Assembly (NCBI GenBank): GCA_036497785.1
Contig: DASXIW010000237.1
Location: 1-49,534 of the forward strand
Source: DASXIW01 sp036497785
Lineage (GTDB): Bacteria; Pseudomonadota; Alphaproteobacteria; Acetobacterales; Acetobacteraceae
Reading direction: 5' to 3'
Length of the DNA: 49,534 nucleotides
The notes under the pieces are model-generated. The model saw only the letters and a list, made by a program, of their open reading frames with translations. It did no database searches and had not been told where the DNA came from. Of the stretch, positions 1 to 10,986 are shown in pieces. The translations under genes and the position numbers were made by a program. Every line of letters begins with the position of its first letter. Position 1 is the first letter of the stretch.

Positions 1-1184
1 TCTGGGTCGGTCATGCGCGTGTTTGTCATGTGGGTCTGCACCGCGTCGGTTCCGTCAAAGCCCGGACCGGCGCCGGTGCCGCCGCAGATGGTTTCGTAAT
101 ATTGGCGGGTAGCGTCGCCGAATAGGAAATTATTCATGGTAGCCTGCGAACAGGCGATCGCGCCCAGCGCGCCGAACAGCGCGTTGCAGGTGGCCTGGGA
201 GATTTCGGTGTTGCCGGCAACCACCGCCGCCCCCGGCGCGGGCGAGAGGAAGGTGCCGGGCGGGATGACGATGCACAGCGGCTTGAGGCAGCCATCATTG
301 AGGGGGATGTCCGCGCCGACTAGGCAGCGGAACACGTATAGCACGGCGGCACGGGTGACGGCGGGCGGCGCGTTGAAATTATCGCCGCGCTGCGCGCCGG
401 TGCCGGTGAAATTCACCGTCGCGGCGCGTGCGGCGCGATCGACGGAAATCGCGACCTTGAGGCGCGAGCCGTCATCCATCGCATAATCGAACTCCCCGTC
501 GCCGATGCGGTCCAGCACGCGGCGGACGCTTTCCTCGGCATTGTCCATGACGTGGCGCATATAGGCGCGCACCGTCTCCCAGCCATATTGGTGCACGACG
601 CGCTGGAGTTCCTGCACGCCCTTCTCGTTGGCGGCGACCTGCGCCTTGATGTCGGCGACGTTCACATCCGGACTGCGGGCGGGGTAGCGCGCACCGGAGA
701 GCAATTCGCGGAATTCGGCCTCGCGGAACTGCCCCTGCGCCACCAGCAGGAAATCGTCGATCACCACGCCCTCTTCCTCGAGCGTGTGGGACATTGGCGG
801 CGTGGAGCCCGGGGTGATGCCGCCGATATCGGCGTGATGGCCACGGCTGCCGACGAAGAACTGGATGCGCGCGCCGGACGCGTCGAACACCGGGGTGATG
901 ACGGTGATGTCGGGCAGATGCGTGCCGCCGTTGAACGGGTTGTTCAACGCCACCACGTCGCCCGGCCGCAGCGTGTCCGCACGGTTGCGCAGCACGGTGC
1001 GCACGCTCTCGCCCATGGCGCCCAGATGCACCGGCACATGCGGCGCGTTGGCGACCAATGCGCCGTCGGCGTCGAAGATGGCGCAGCTGAAATCCAGCCT
1101 TTCCTTGATGTTCACGCTCATCGACGTGTTCTGCAGCACCGCGCCGGTCTGCTCGGCCACGTTCATGAACAGGTTGTTGAACAG
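1..1184 (-). pseudogene. HyuB-like (N-methylhydantoinase B) half of a 5-oxoprolinase, partial, downstream of an in-frame amber codon
   Basis: This frame is read on the minus strand from the codon after the TAG at 1187-1185. It stays open to the window edge, giving about 394 codons in the same frame as the upstream half. The translation begins LFNNLFMNVAEQTG and goes on through VPVHLGAMGESVR and LNNPFNGGTHLPDI, which are characteristic of the hydantoinase-B/oxoprolinase C-terminal half. In this family the A half does the ATP-dependent phosphorylation step and the B half the hydrolysis of a lactam ring such as 5-oxoproline. Bacterial single-chain versions are near 1200 residues, so roughly 110 more residues should lie beyond the window. 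As read, this half has no start codon of its own with a clear ribosome-binding site; internal ATGs exist (for example in the MNVAEQ segment). It may therefore be untranslated, reinitiated, or reached by stop-codon readthrough. Confidence 0.8.
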
Positions 1185-3275
<2,091 letters not shown>

Positions 3276-3388
3276 CGGGTCCTTTAAGCCAGAAAGCGGG
3301 GGTATGCGGAGCATGGGGACATGCCTTTCGCCGGGCAATAAGGCAAGGCGGGGGCGTTTTGCTCAGGGCAACCACCCCATGTTAGACG

Positions 3389-4207
3389 GTGACGACGCAA
3401 GCACCGGAACGGCGGATCGTGTGGGGTAAGATCATCGGCGGCATGGCTGGTTTCGCGATGGGCGGCCCGATGGGCGGTGTCGTCGGGGCAGCCCTCGGCC
3501 ATGCCGCGGAAAACGGCGCGCTGGGACGGCTTTCCGGCATGTCCGGCTTTCCCGGCGTCTCAGGCTTCGCCACAGCAGCGCGCACCGCCGCCCGGCTGGG
3601 CCATCGCGACCAGGCCTTCGCCGTCGCGGTGGTGGTGCTGGCGGCCAAGCTCGCGAAATGCGACGGACCCGTGGTGCGGGCGGAAATCGACGCGTTCAAG
3701 CGCAATTTCCGCATTCCGCCTGAGGCGGCGCGCGATGTCGGCCGGCTGTTCGACCGCGCGCGCGACAGCAGCGATCGCTTCGAGGAATACGCCACCCAGC
3801 TCGGCGAAACCTTCCCGGACAAGTCGGACATGCTGGAAAACGTGCTGGCCGGCCTGTTCGCCATCGCCCGCGCCGACGCGCCGCTGAACCGCGCCGAGGA
3901 CAGCTTCCTGCAGACGGTCTGCCACCGCTTCGGCCTGGACGCCGCCGCCTGGGCCCGCGCCCGCGACGCCACGACACGCCGGAACCGTGGCTCCGCCGAC
4001 ACCGAAGACCCTTACGGCGTGCTCGGCGTGTCGCGCAGTGCGGCCGATGATGAAATCCGCCTCGCCTGGCGGCAACTGATGCGCGAAAACCATCCGGACA
4101 GCCTGGCCAGCCGGGGCATGTCGGCCGAATTCATCGCCCGCGCCGGGGATAAGGTGGCGCGGATCAATGCGGCTTGGGATCGGATCAAGCGGGAACGGGG
4201 GCTTTAG
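3389..4207 (+). CDS. DjlA-like TerB-domain co-chaperone with C-terminal J domain
   Basis: The 272-residue product starts with GTG at 3389. The N terminus (residues about 10-40) is glycine-rich and hydrophobic (KIIGGMAGFAMGGPMGG) and could be a membrane-associating segment. The middle (about 65-185) resembles the TerB/DjlA helical domain. The last 65 residues form a J domain beginning DPYGVLGVSRSA with the diagnostic HPD in ENHPDSL, so it should stimulate a DnaK-type Hsp70. A membrane co-chaperone role is inferred from the family; the client is unknown. The gene is divergent from the oxoprolinase gene (113-nt gap) and lies just upstream of rnpB on the same strand. No strong terminator was seen between it and rnpB. 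Confidence 0.8.
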   Translation: MTTQAPERRIVWGKIIGGMAGFAMGGPMGGVVGAALGHAAENGALGRLSGMSGFPGVSGFATAARTAARLGHRDQAFAVAVVVLAAKLAKCDGPVVRAEIDAFKRNFRIPPEAARDVGRLFDRARDSSDRFEEYATQLGETFPDKSDMLENVLAGLFAIARADAPLNRAEDSFLQTVCHRFGLDAAAWARARDATTRRNRGSADTEDPYGVLGVSRSAADDEIRLAWRQLMRENHPDSLASRGMSAEFIARAGDKVARINAAWDRIKRERGL

Positions 4208-4255
4208 GCCTTTTGCGCCGTTGACGCCGCCGAGCCATGGGCGCATTTCACGCGC

Positions 4256-4661
4256 GCCAGACGGCCGGACGACCGCTGCCGGGGCGTGAGCCCTGGTGGA
4301 GGAAAGTCCGGGCTCCACGGAAACACGGTGCCGGCTAACGGCCGGCGGGGGCGACCCCAGGGAAAGTGCCACAGAAAACAAACCGCCCGCGTCCGCAAGG
4401 CTGCGGGCAAGGGTGAAACGGTGCGGTAAGAGCGCACCGCGCTGCCGGCAACGGCGGCGGCAGGGCAAACCCCACCGGGAGCAAGACCGAATAGGGGCGG
4501 CCGGCGGTGCTTTGCGGCGCGAGCCGCTGGGTATGACGCAAGGGCGTTTCCGCCCTGTCGCCCGGGTTGGTCGCGTGAGGCGCGCAGCGATGCGCGTCCC
4601 AGAGGAATGGTCGTCCCGCCTGTCACAGGGCGGACAGAACCCGGCTTACAGGCCGTCTGGC
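4256..4661 (+). ncRNA. rnpB: RNase P RNA (bacterial type A)
   Basis: The catalytic RNA of ribonuclease P matures tRNA 5' ends. The terminal helix P1 is visible as GCCAGACGGCC at the 5' end pairing with GGCCGTCTGGC at 4651-4661. Conserved core segments are present: GAGGAAAGTCCGGGCTCC (about 4300-4317) near the 5' end, AGAGGAATGGTCGTCC around 4600, and ACAGAACCCGGCTTA near 4634-4648, which completes the P4 pseudoknot. The length of about 406 nt is normal. A short T run (about 4663-4667) follows the P1 helix and may help termination. The gene lies directly upstream of the mraZ promoter region, an arrangement I know from other alphaproteobacteria. Reading frames across this segment are not genes. 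Confidence 0.95.
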
Positions 4662-4883
4662 ATTTTTCGGCCGTCCTGGCGCTCGTCTCAGCGCCCGTCT
4701 TAGCGCGGGGGGCCATTGGCTCCGATCGTCGCTGGAAAAGAACGAAACAAAACTAAAAAAGAACAAATCACGATCACGAGGTTAATACGATCTTTACCAT
4801 GCCGAACTGCAACAGGACGCCGTAACGTATTGAGCACACGAGAAAAATACCGCCGAAAAGGCAAGTTAAACCGCACAATCCCT

Positions 4884-4911
4884 TTGACGACCATAAAATC
4901 CCATGTTATCC
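4884..4911 (+). promoter_or_regulatory. Candidate promoter of the mra/dcw operon
   Basis: TTGACG at 4884-4889 is a good -35 match. A weak -10 candidate, TTATCC (4906-4911), follows after 16 nt and overlaps the MraZ boxes. Placing the promoter inside the operator would suit autorepression. The -10 match is poor, so this is a suggestion only. Confidence 0.3.
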
Positions 4912-4923
4912 CATGCACTCCCA
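4899..4923 (-). promoter_or_regulatory. MraZ operator: three TGGGA boxes at exact 10-nt spacing
   Basis: On the minus strand TGGGA occurs three times (4923-4919, 4913-4909, 4903-4899), each separated by five bases. This matches the known MraZ recognition pattern of TGGGN direct repeats with 5-nt spacers. The boxes lie about 120 nt upstream of the mraZ start, the expected place for feedback control of the operon. A degenerate fourth box (TCCCT on the plus strand at 4879) is two periods upstream. Confidence 0.75.
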
Positions 4924-5045
4924 GATGATGGCGATGCCGTCGTTGGGCGAGTGGGGTGGCAGCAGCGGCTCCGTCGCCCAACCGTTCTGAAACAGCCGTG
5001 TCCAGAGGTGGGCGCAACTCAACGGGAAAGGCGGACCCCGGCCGG

Positions 5046-5504
5046 ATGACCCAATTTGTGGGCACCCATATCAACAGGCTGGACGCCAAGGGGCGCGTGT
5101 CCATTCCCGCGCCGTTCCGCAATGCCCTGAAGGGCGGCGATGGGGGGTCCACCTCGTTGATCTTTCGTCCGTCGCACAAGCAGCCCTGTATCGAAGGCTG
5201 GCCGGCGCAGGTGTTTCATGCCTTGGCGACGCCGATGCAGCGGCTGGATGTGTTCGGCGACGACCAGGACGATCTTGCGTTCACCATCTACGCAGATGCG
5301 ACCGAGGTCGAACCGGATCGCGAAGGGCGCGTGGTGCTACCCGAAGCGTTAGCGAAATATGCAGGCCTGGACGAGGGAGTTGCCTTTGTCGGACTCGGGC
5401 GGCTGTTCCAGATCTGGGAACCGGCGGCGGCTGAGCGCCGCCGCGCCGAAGCGCGTGAGCGGGTGCGTACGCGCGGTCTGACATTGCCGGGAACCGCATC
5501 ATGA
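5046..5504 (+). CDS. mraZ: Transcriptional regulator MraZ
   Basis: MraZ is a ring-forming DNA-binding protein that regulates its own operon. The 152-residue product carries the two expected AbrB-like half-domains, each with the core DxxGR: RLDAKGRVSIP at residues 11-21 and EPDREGRVVLP near residue 90. I chose the ATG at 5046 because family members start at this point and GGGAAAGGCGG lies upstream; an in-frame extension to 4956 is rejected. The C-terminal 30 residues are Arg/Ala/Glu-rich, probably helical. The stop overlaps the rsmH start (ATGA), so the gene is the first of the division operon and likely represses it through the boxes at 4899-4923. Confidence 0.95.
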   Translation: MTQFVGTHINRLDAKGRVSIPAPFRNALKGGDGGSTSLIFRPSHKQPCIEGWPAQVFHALATPMQRLDVFGDDQDDLAFTIYADATEVEPDREGRVVLPEALAKYAGLDEGVAFVGLGRLFQIWEPAAAERRRAEARERVRTRGLTLPGTAS

Positions 5505-6484
5505 CCGCACCGATAAGCGAAACCAAATCCGGCCATGCTCCGGTGATGCTGCGCGAAGTGCTGGCGACCCTCGCGCCGCGCGGCAACGCCGTCTATCTCG
5601 ACGGCACGTTCGGCGGCGGCGGCTATGCCACGGCCATGCTGGAGGCGGCTGGCTGCACGTTATGGGCGATAGACCGCGATCCCGCCGCCATCGCCCGGGG
5701 CGCGGCGCTGGCCGCGCGCTATCCGGGCCGGTTGCACCTGCTGCAAGGCAGTTTTGGCGACATGCTGCGCCTGCTGGGGGATGCCGGCATCGACCGGCTG
5801 GACGGCGTGGTGCTCGATCTCGGCGTGTCGTCCTTCCAGCTCGACGATCCCGCACGCGGCTTCAGCTTCCGCGCCGACGGGCCGCTGGATATGCGCATGG
5901 ACGATGCCGGGCCAACGGCGGCCGATCTGGTGAACACACTTGCCGAGGCCGAACTGGCCGACACGCTGCACGAACTGGGCGAGGAGCGCCTGTCCCGCCG
6001 CATCGCGCGGGCCATCGTCGCCGCCCGCGCGGAGGCCCCGATCACTACGACCGGCCGCCTTGCCGCGATCATCCGCGGCGTGGTGCCGCAGGACCGCCGG
6101 CCCGGCCACAAGCATATCGATCCCGCCACACGCAGCTTTCAGGCGCTGCGCATCCGGGTGAATGACGAGCTGGGGCAGATCGAGCGTGCCCTGGCCCAGG
6201 CGGCGCAGTTGCTGGCGCCGGCCGGGAGGCTGGTCGTGGTCTCGTTTCATTCGCTCGAGGACCGGCTGGTCAAGCGCTTCATGCTGGAGGCGGCCGGCCG
6301 CACCCCGTCACCTTCGCGCCATGATCCGCGCGCCATGATGGACCATTCCGCCGCCGCCTATCGTCTGGTGACGCCGAAAGCGCTGCGCCCGGCCGAAGAC
6401 GAGGTGCGAGCCAATCCCCGCGCCCGCAGCGCCCGGCTGCGCGCCATCGAACGCATTTCCGTATCGGGAGCAGCATCGCCGTGA
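5501..6484 (+). CDS. rsmH: 16S rRNA (cytosine-1402-N4)-methyltransferase RsmH
   Basis: RsmH (MraW) methylates N4 of C1402 in the decoding centre of 16S rRNA using S-adenosylmethionine. The 327-residue product has the N-terminal HAPVMLREVL, the SAM-binding motif DGTFGGGGY (residues 34-42), LDLGVSSFQLDDPARGFSF and the C-terminal VVSFHSLEDRLVKRF, all highly characteristic. It is second in the operon, overlapping mraZ by 4 nt and the following ftsL-like gene by 4 nt (GTGA). Confidence 0.96.
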   Translation: MTAPISETKSGHAPVMLREVLATLAPRGNAVYLDGTFGGGGYATAMLEAAGCTLWAIDRDPAAIARGAALAARYPGRLHLLQGSFGDMLRLLGDAGIDRLDGVVLDLGVSSFQLDDPARGFSFRADGPLDMRMDDAGPTAADLVNTLAEAELADTLHELGEERLSRRIARAIVAARAEAPITTTGRLAAIIRGVVPQDRRPGHKHIDPATRSFQALRIRVNDELGQIERALAQAAQLLAPAGRLVVVSFHSLEDRLVKRFMLEAAGRTPSPSRHDPRAMMDHSAAAYRLVTPKALRPAEDEVRANPRARSARLRAIERISVSGAASP

Positions 6485-7488
6485 TCCGCCCCTTCACCTG
6501 CATCTGCATGCTGCTCGCCGCCGGTTCCGGATTGTATCTGTATCAATCCAAGCACCAGGCGCTGATGCTCGATCGCAACATCAACAAGGTGCTCAACTCG
6601 GTCGATGCGGCGCGCCAGCGCACCGGGTTGCTGCGCGCCGAATACGCGCTGCTGAACGACCCGTCGCGCCTGTCGGACCTGTCCACCCAGTTGCTGCCGG
6701 GGCTGAAGACCACCGCGCCGGGCCAGTTCACCACCATGGCCGATCTGGACAAGCGTCTGCCGCCGGTCGGCTTGCCGCCGGAGCCCGCCGCGGCACCGCT
6801 GGAGACGGATGCGGCACCGGTCGCCTCCGCCGATCCGGCGCCGCCCCCCGCCACGCCGGACCCGGCGCCCGCCGTTGTCGCCGATGTCGTGAAGCCCGTG
6901 GCGCCCAGCGTCGAGGCACCGCGTATCGAGACGGCGCGTATCGACCCGCCGCATCAGGAGCCGGCGCGGGTGGAGACGGCACGCAACGACACGATACACG
7001 GCGAGGTGGCGCGGACCGATGCGCCGAGGCCTGACCAGGCGGCGCGGCCCGCCGTGATCGCGGCGCTACCGCCGCGTCCGGCGCCGCAGCAGGTCGCAGT
7101 GGCCTCGCCTGCGCGTCTGCCGGCTTCCACGCAGCGCGTCGCAAGCGTCGGGGCGAGCACGATGCAGCCGACCTCGTTGCGGCCGCCGCCCTTGCTGCCG
7201 CCCACGCCCGTCGTTGCGCGGGTGACGGTGCCGCCCCGGCCCGCCGTCACGCCGGCTGTCGCCCGGGTGACGCCGCAGCGGCAGATCCGCACCCAGCTGC
7301 CGCCCACGACGCCGCCGACTGTAATGAACGGCGGGATCGCCCAGGTGGGCCAGATCGAGCCGCGGCCGCGCATGGTGGGTTCGGCGCTGGGCATGGCGCG
7401 GGAAATGGTGGTGGTGAACCCCTCGCCCGTTGCCTCCGCCTACCCCGCTTACGCCTATCCCACGGCCGGATATGGCTACGGCAGATGA
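6481..7488 (+). CDS. ftsL: FtsL-like division protein with a long proline-rich C-terminal tail
   Basis: The position between rsmH and ftsI is the ftsL slot. The N terminus (GTG start at 6481) has a short cytoplasmic stretch and a hydrophobic segment around residues 5-22. A heptad-like region of about 60 residues follows (SKHQALMLDRNINKVL and onwards), consistent with the FtsL coiled coil that works with FtsB and FtsQ to activate FtsWI. Typical FtsL is about 100 residues, whereas this product has 335. From about residue 95 it is a low-complexity Pro/Ala/Val/Arg region containing repeated P-R-I/V-E-T-A-R-like units, ending in a Tyr/Gly-rich peptide. The role of the tail is unknown; a periplasmic spacer or peptidoglycan-facing region is possible. 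FtsL sequences diverge widely, so the assignment rests mostly on position and topology. Confidence 0.7.
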   Translation: MIRPFTCICMLLAAGSGLYLYQSKHQALMLDRNINKVLNSVDAARQRTGLLRAEYALLNDPSRLSDLSTQLLPGLKTTAPGQFTTMADLDKRLPPVGLPPEPAAAPLETDAAPVASADPAPPPATPDPAPAVVADVVKPVAPSVEAPRIETARIDPPHQEPARVETARNDTIHGEVARTDAPRPDQAARPAVIAALPPRPAPQQVAVASPARLPASTQRVASVGASTMQPTSLRPPPLLPPTPVVARVTVPPRPAVTPAVARVTPQRQIRTQLPPTTPPTVMNGGIAQVGQIEPRPRMVGSALGMAREMVVVNPSPVASAYPAYAYPTAGYGYGR

Positions 7489-9518
7489 GCCGCTCGCCCA
7501 TCGAATCGCCCTCGCCTTCCGCGCCGGCCCGTCGCTTTGGCGCGCCGCCAGCCGTCGCGGTGCCGCGCATGGAGGATGTGCGGGTGACCGCACCCGACCT
7601 CGCGCGGCGCGCGGCGATGGACAAGACGCGCGGCCGGCTGGTTCTGGCCGCGACCGGCTTCGCCGTGCTGTTCAGCGCGCTTGTCTTCAAGCTGGCCGAT
7701 GCCACCATCATCCAGCCCGTGTTGCCGAAACCGGAGGCCCAGCTGCGCCGGCCGGACCCGCCATCCGGGCCGCCCGGCACCGGCACCGCGGCGCTCGTCG
7801 CCGACACCGCCCATGATTTCGGCACTGGTTTTGGCCCGCATCCAGTGCGGGCCACGATCACCGACCGCAACGGCGAGATCCTGGCGATCTCCCTGCCCAC
7901 GGCGAGCGTGTTCGCCAATCCGCATGCGATCTTCGACCCGGACAGCGCGGCGAAGAAGTTGAAGGCCGTCATCCCGAGCATCGACGAGGATGACGCAGGG
8001 CGGCGGCTGGCGGATCAGAGCAAGCAATTCGTCTATATCGCCCGCCACATCACGCCGAGCCAGCAATTGCAGATCAATTCGCTCGGCATTCCCGGTATCG
8101 ATTTCGAACCGAGCGAGGAGCGCCGCTATCCGCTCGGCCGCGTTGCCGCCCAGGTGCTGGGCGGCGTGGACGTGGACGGGCATGGCGTGGCCGGCGTGGA
8201 GCGCTTCTTCGACAAGCGGCTGCACGACGACCCGCAGCCGCTGCGCCTGTCGATCGATGTGCGCGTGCAGGCCGTGGTGCGCGACGAGCTGTCCAAGGCG
8301 ATGGACGAGTTCCGGGCCATCGGCGCCTGCGGCATCGCGATGGATGTGCGCACCGGCGAGGTGATCGCCATGGTCAGCCTGCCGGATTACGACGCCAACG
8401 ATGTCGGCCATGCCTCGGCCGATGAGCGGTTCAACCGGGCTGTCACCGGCATGTACGAGCCGGGCAGCACGTTCAAGCTGCAGACCGCGTCGATGGCGCT
8501 GGATAGCGGGCTGGTGCATATCTGGAACGGCTTCGATGCCTCCCAGCCGATCCATGTCGGCCGCTTCACCATTACCGATTTCGAAGGCAAGCATCGCTGG
8601 TTGTACTTGCCGGAAATCCTTGCCTATTCGTCCAATCTCGGCGCCGCGCGCATGGCCGATTACATTGGCGGGGACCGCCAGCGCGTGTGGCTGGACCGGA
8701 TGGGCATGATGTCGCGCCTGGGCATCGAATTGCCGGAAGCAGGCATGCCGATCGTGCCGCGCGCGGACAATTGGAAGGAAGTCACCACCATGACCGTCGG
8801 CTTCGGTCATGGCATCGCGGTGTCGCCGCTGCACGTCGTCACCGGCACCTCGGCAATCGCCAACGGCGGCGTGCTGTTCCGCCCCACCATCCTGGCACCC
8901 GATCCCGGCGCGCCGCCGCGCCAGGGCATAAGGCTGATGCAGCAATCCACCTCCGACACCGTGCGCAAGCTGATGCGCCTGGTGGTGACGGAGGGCTACG
9001 GCAAGCCCGCCGAGGTGCCCGGCTATTACGTCGGTGGCAAGACCGGCACGGCGGAGAAGGCGATCGCGCATGGCTATGCCAAGCACGCCAACGTGTCCGC
9101 TTTCATGAGCGCGTTTCCGATGAATGCGCCGCGCTACGCCGTGTATATGATGCTGGACGACCCGAAGGCGGATTCCACCACCCATGGCTACACCACGGCG
9201 GGCTGGGTTTCCGCCCCCGCCGCTGGGCGCGTGATCGCGCGCATCGGGCCGATGCTGGGGCTGCTGCCCGATCTGGACGACGCCGCCGCGATCAATGCCG
9301 AGCTGTATATCCCGCTGCAGCCCGCAAGGCCGCTTGGGGTGAAGCCCTCGGGGTCGCTGCCGCCGGCGCAGATGGGCGAGCCGATGGCCTCCGCCCAAAG
9401 ACCCGAACAAAGACCCGAGGCCCGGCCGGAAGCGCCGGTGCCGGCCCCTGCGGTGACGGTGCCGCGCGACTACCGCCACGAGGCACGGCTGATCGTTCCC
9501 GATCTTGCTACTCCCTGA
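7485..9518 (+). CDS. ftsI: Peptidoglycan D,D-transpeptidase FtsI (PBP3)
   Basis: FtsI is the septal class B penicillin-binding protein that cross-links peptidoglycan together with FtsW. The 677-residue product has a Pro-rich cytoplasmic N terminus, one transmembrane helix (about residues 46-68), a pedestal domain and a transpeptidase domain. The catalytic motifs are complete: SxxK as S328-T-F-K331 (in YEPGSTFK), SxN as S382-S-N384, and KTG at 519-521 (GGKTGTAEK). The C-terminal 60 residues are Pro/Ala-rich. It overlaps the ftsL-like gene by 4 nt, and murE starts 4 nt after its stop. Confidence 0.96.
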   Translation: MSRSPIESPSPSAPARRFGAPPAVAVPRMEDVRVTAPDLARRAAMDKTRGRLVLAATGFAVLFSALVFKLADATIIQPVLPKPEAQLRRPDPPSGPPGTGTAALVADTAHDFGTGFGPHPVRATITDRNGEILAISLPTASVFANPHAIFDPDSAAKKLKAVIPSIDEDDAGRRLADQSKQFVYIARHITPSQQLQINSLGIPGIDFEPSEERRYPLGRVAAQVLGGVDVDGHGVAGVERFFDKRLHDDPQPLRLSIDVRVQAVVRDELSKAMDEFRAIGACGIAMDVRTGEVIAMVSLPDYDANDVGHASADERFNRAVTGMYEPGSTFKLQTASMALDSGLVHIWNGFDASQPIHVGRFTITDFEGKHRWLYLPEILAYSSNLGAARMADYIGGDRQRVWLDRMGMMSRLGIELPEAGMPIVPRADNWKEVTTMTVGFGHGIAVSPLHVVTGTSAIANGGVLFRPTILAPDPGAPPRQGIRLMQQSTSDTVRKLMRLVVTEGYGKPAEVPGYYVGGKTGTAEKAIAHGYAKHANVSAFMSAFPMNAPRYAVYMMLDDPKADSTTHGYTTAGWVSAPAAGRVIARIGPMLGLLPDLDDAAAINAELYIPLQPARPLGVKPSGSLPPAQMGEPMASAQRPEQRPEARPEAPVPAPAVTVPRDYRHEARLIVPDLATP

Positions 9519-9522
9519 CATC

Positions 9523-10986
9523 ATGCGCGCATTGCCCTCGCTTCCGTCCTCGCCCGGGCAGGCCGCCGTCTGGCGGCGCGCGGCGGCGGTGGATGTGCGC
9601 GCGATCACCGCCGATAGCCGCGAGGTGCGGCCCGGCTATCTGTTCGCCGCCCTGCCCGGCACACGGGTGGACGGGCGGCGCTTCATCGCCGATGCGGTGG
9701 AACGTGGCGCGGCCGCGATTCTGGCGCCCGAGGGCACGGCGTGGCCCGCCGGCACGCCGCCCCGCCCGCTATGGGAAGACCCCGAGCCGCGCCGGCGTTT
9801 GGCCCAGATCGCCGCCATGTTGGCGGGATCGCAGCCTGCTGTGTCGGTTGCCGTCACGGGCACCAACGGCAAGACCAGCACCGTGGAATTCCTGCGCCAG
9901 ATCTGGGCGCAGTCGGGCCGTGCCGCTGCCAGCCTGGGCACGCTGGGGCTGAATGCACCCGGCTTCGCCGCCGGTTCCGGCCTGACCACCCCTGACCCGG
10001 TCGCATTGGCCAACATGCTCGCCGAACTGGCCCGCGCCGGCGTGCAATGCATAGCCATGGAAGCGTCCTCGCACGGGCTCGACCAGTTCCGGCTGGACGG
10101 GGTTCGTGTGGGAGCCGCCGCTTTCACCAACCTCACGCGCGACCATCTGGACTATCACGGCACGCTGGAGGCTTATCGGGACGCCAAGCTGCGCCTGTTC
10201 GCCGAGTTGCTGCCCGAGGGCGCGCCGGCGATTGCCAGCACCGCGCTGGATGCTGACAGTCTCGCGGCACTGCGGGCCATCGTATTACGGCGCCGCCAGC
10301 GATTGCTGACCGTGGGAGAGGGCGGCGCCGCCATCGCGTTGCGCCGCGCCACGCCGGTCACGGACGGCCAGATCCTGGAGCTCGAGAGCTGCGGCACCAA
10401 GCGTGAAATCCATTTGCCTCTGGCCGGCCGGTTCCAGGCCGATAATGCCCTGGTCGCCGCTGCCCTGGCCAAGGCCACCGGCACGCATGGCGCGCTGGAT
10501 TTGCTGGGCGGGCTGGCCGGCGTGCGCGGGCGGATGGAGCTGGCGGCGCGCCTGCCCAACGGTGCCGCCGTCTATGTGGATTACGCCCACACACCAGACG
10601 CGCTGGACCGACTGCTCAGCGCCTTGCGCCCGCACACCGAAGGGCGCCTGCACGTGGTGTTCGGCGCCGGCGGCGACCGCGACCGGGGCAAGCGGCCGCT
10701 GATGGGCGACGTCGCCGCCCGGCTGGCCGACCGCGCCATCGTGACGGATGATAACCCGCGCAGCGAGAATCCCGCGACGATTCGCGCCGCCATACTGGGC
10801 GCCTGCCCGGGCGCGCTGGAGATCGGCGACCGTGCGGCCGCCATCGCGGCCGGGTTGAATGATCTGGGTCCTGGCGACGTGCTGGTCGTGGCCGGCAAGG
10901 GGCACGAGCAGGGCCAGACCGTCGGCAAGACCGTGCTGCCCTTCGATGACGTGCAGACGGTGCGTGGCTTGGCGGGGCTGGCATGA
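9523..10986 (+). CDS. murE: UDP-MurNAc-L-Ala-D-Glu:meso-diaminopimelate ligase MurE
   Basis: MurE adds the third amino acid of the peptidoglycan stem peptide in the cytoplasm. The 487-residue product has the N-terminal ADSREVRPGYLF substrate-binding segment, the ATP-binding GTNGKTSTVEF and, near the C terminus, DDNPR (VTDDNPRSENP). DNPR is the motif that marks meso-diaminopimelate-adding rather than lysine-adding enzymes. I chose ATG 9523, just after the ftsI stop; a TTG at 9505 would extend it by six residues and overlap ftsI. It overlaps murF by 4 nt. Confidence 0.95.
   Translation: MRALPSLPSSPGQAAVWRRAAAVDVRAITADSREVRPGYLFAALPGTRVDGRRFIADAVERGAAAILAPEGTAWPAGTPPRPLWEDPEPRRRLAQIAAMLAGSQPAVSVAVTGTNGKTSTVEFLRQIWAQSGRAAASLGTLGLNAPGFAAGSGLTTPDPVALANMLAELARAGVQCIAMEASSHGLDQFRLDGVRVGAAAFTNLTRDHLDYHGTLEAYRDAKLRLFAELLPEGAPAIASTALDADSLAALRAIVLRRRQRLLTVGEGGAAIALRRATPVTDGQILELESCGTKREIHLPLAGRFQADNALVAAALAKATGTHGALDLLGGLAGVRGRMELAARLPNGAAVYVDYAHTPDALDRLLSALRPHTEGRLHVVFGAGGDRDRGKRPLMGDVAARLADRAIVTDDNPRSENPATIRAAILGACPGALEIGDRAAAIAAGLNDLGPGDVLVVAGKGHEQGQTVGKTVLPFDDVQTVRGLAGLA

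Larger units (their letters stand above)
4662..5045 (+). other. Intergenic leader between rnpB and mraZ
   Basis: These 384 bases hold no gene. From about 4728 to 4920 the sequence is clearly more AT-rich than its surroundings (runs such as AAAAGAACGAAACAAAACTA), as expected for a promoter region. It contains the three MraZ-type boxes listed separately. A frame in phase with mraZ extends upstream to 4956, but its codons look like noncoding sequence and lack family similarity, so the stretch is treated as leader. Two isolated TGGG motifs (4944, 4952) lie downstream of the boxes, but not in the 10-nt phase. Confidence 0.6.

Noticed and set aside
4296..4703. Open frames on both strands across rnpB
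   Set aside because: The region is a structured RNA with conserved RNase P motifs.
4944..4956. Extra forward TGGGC and TGGGG motifs near mraZ
   Set aside because: They are 8 nt apart and out of the 10-nt phase needed for MraZ boxes.
7476..9608. Minus-strand frame of 710 codons across ftsI
   Set aside because: It is antisense to a complete ftsI with all catalytic motifs; its composition (His/Arg/Gln/Gly) is typical of the antisense of GC-rich genes.
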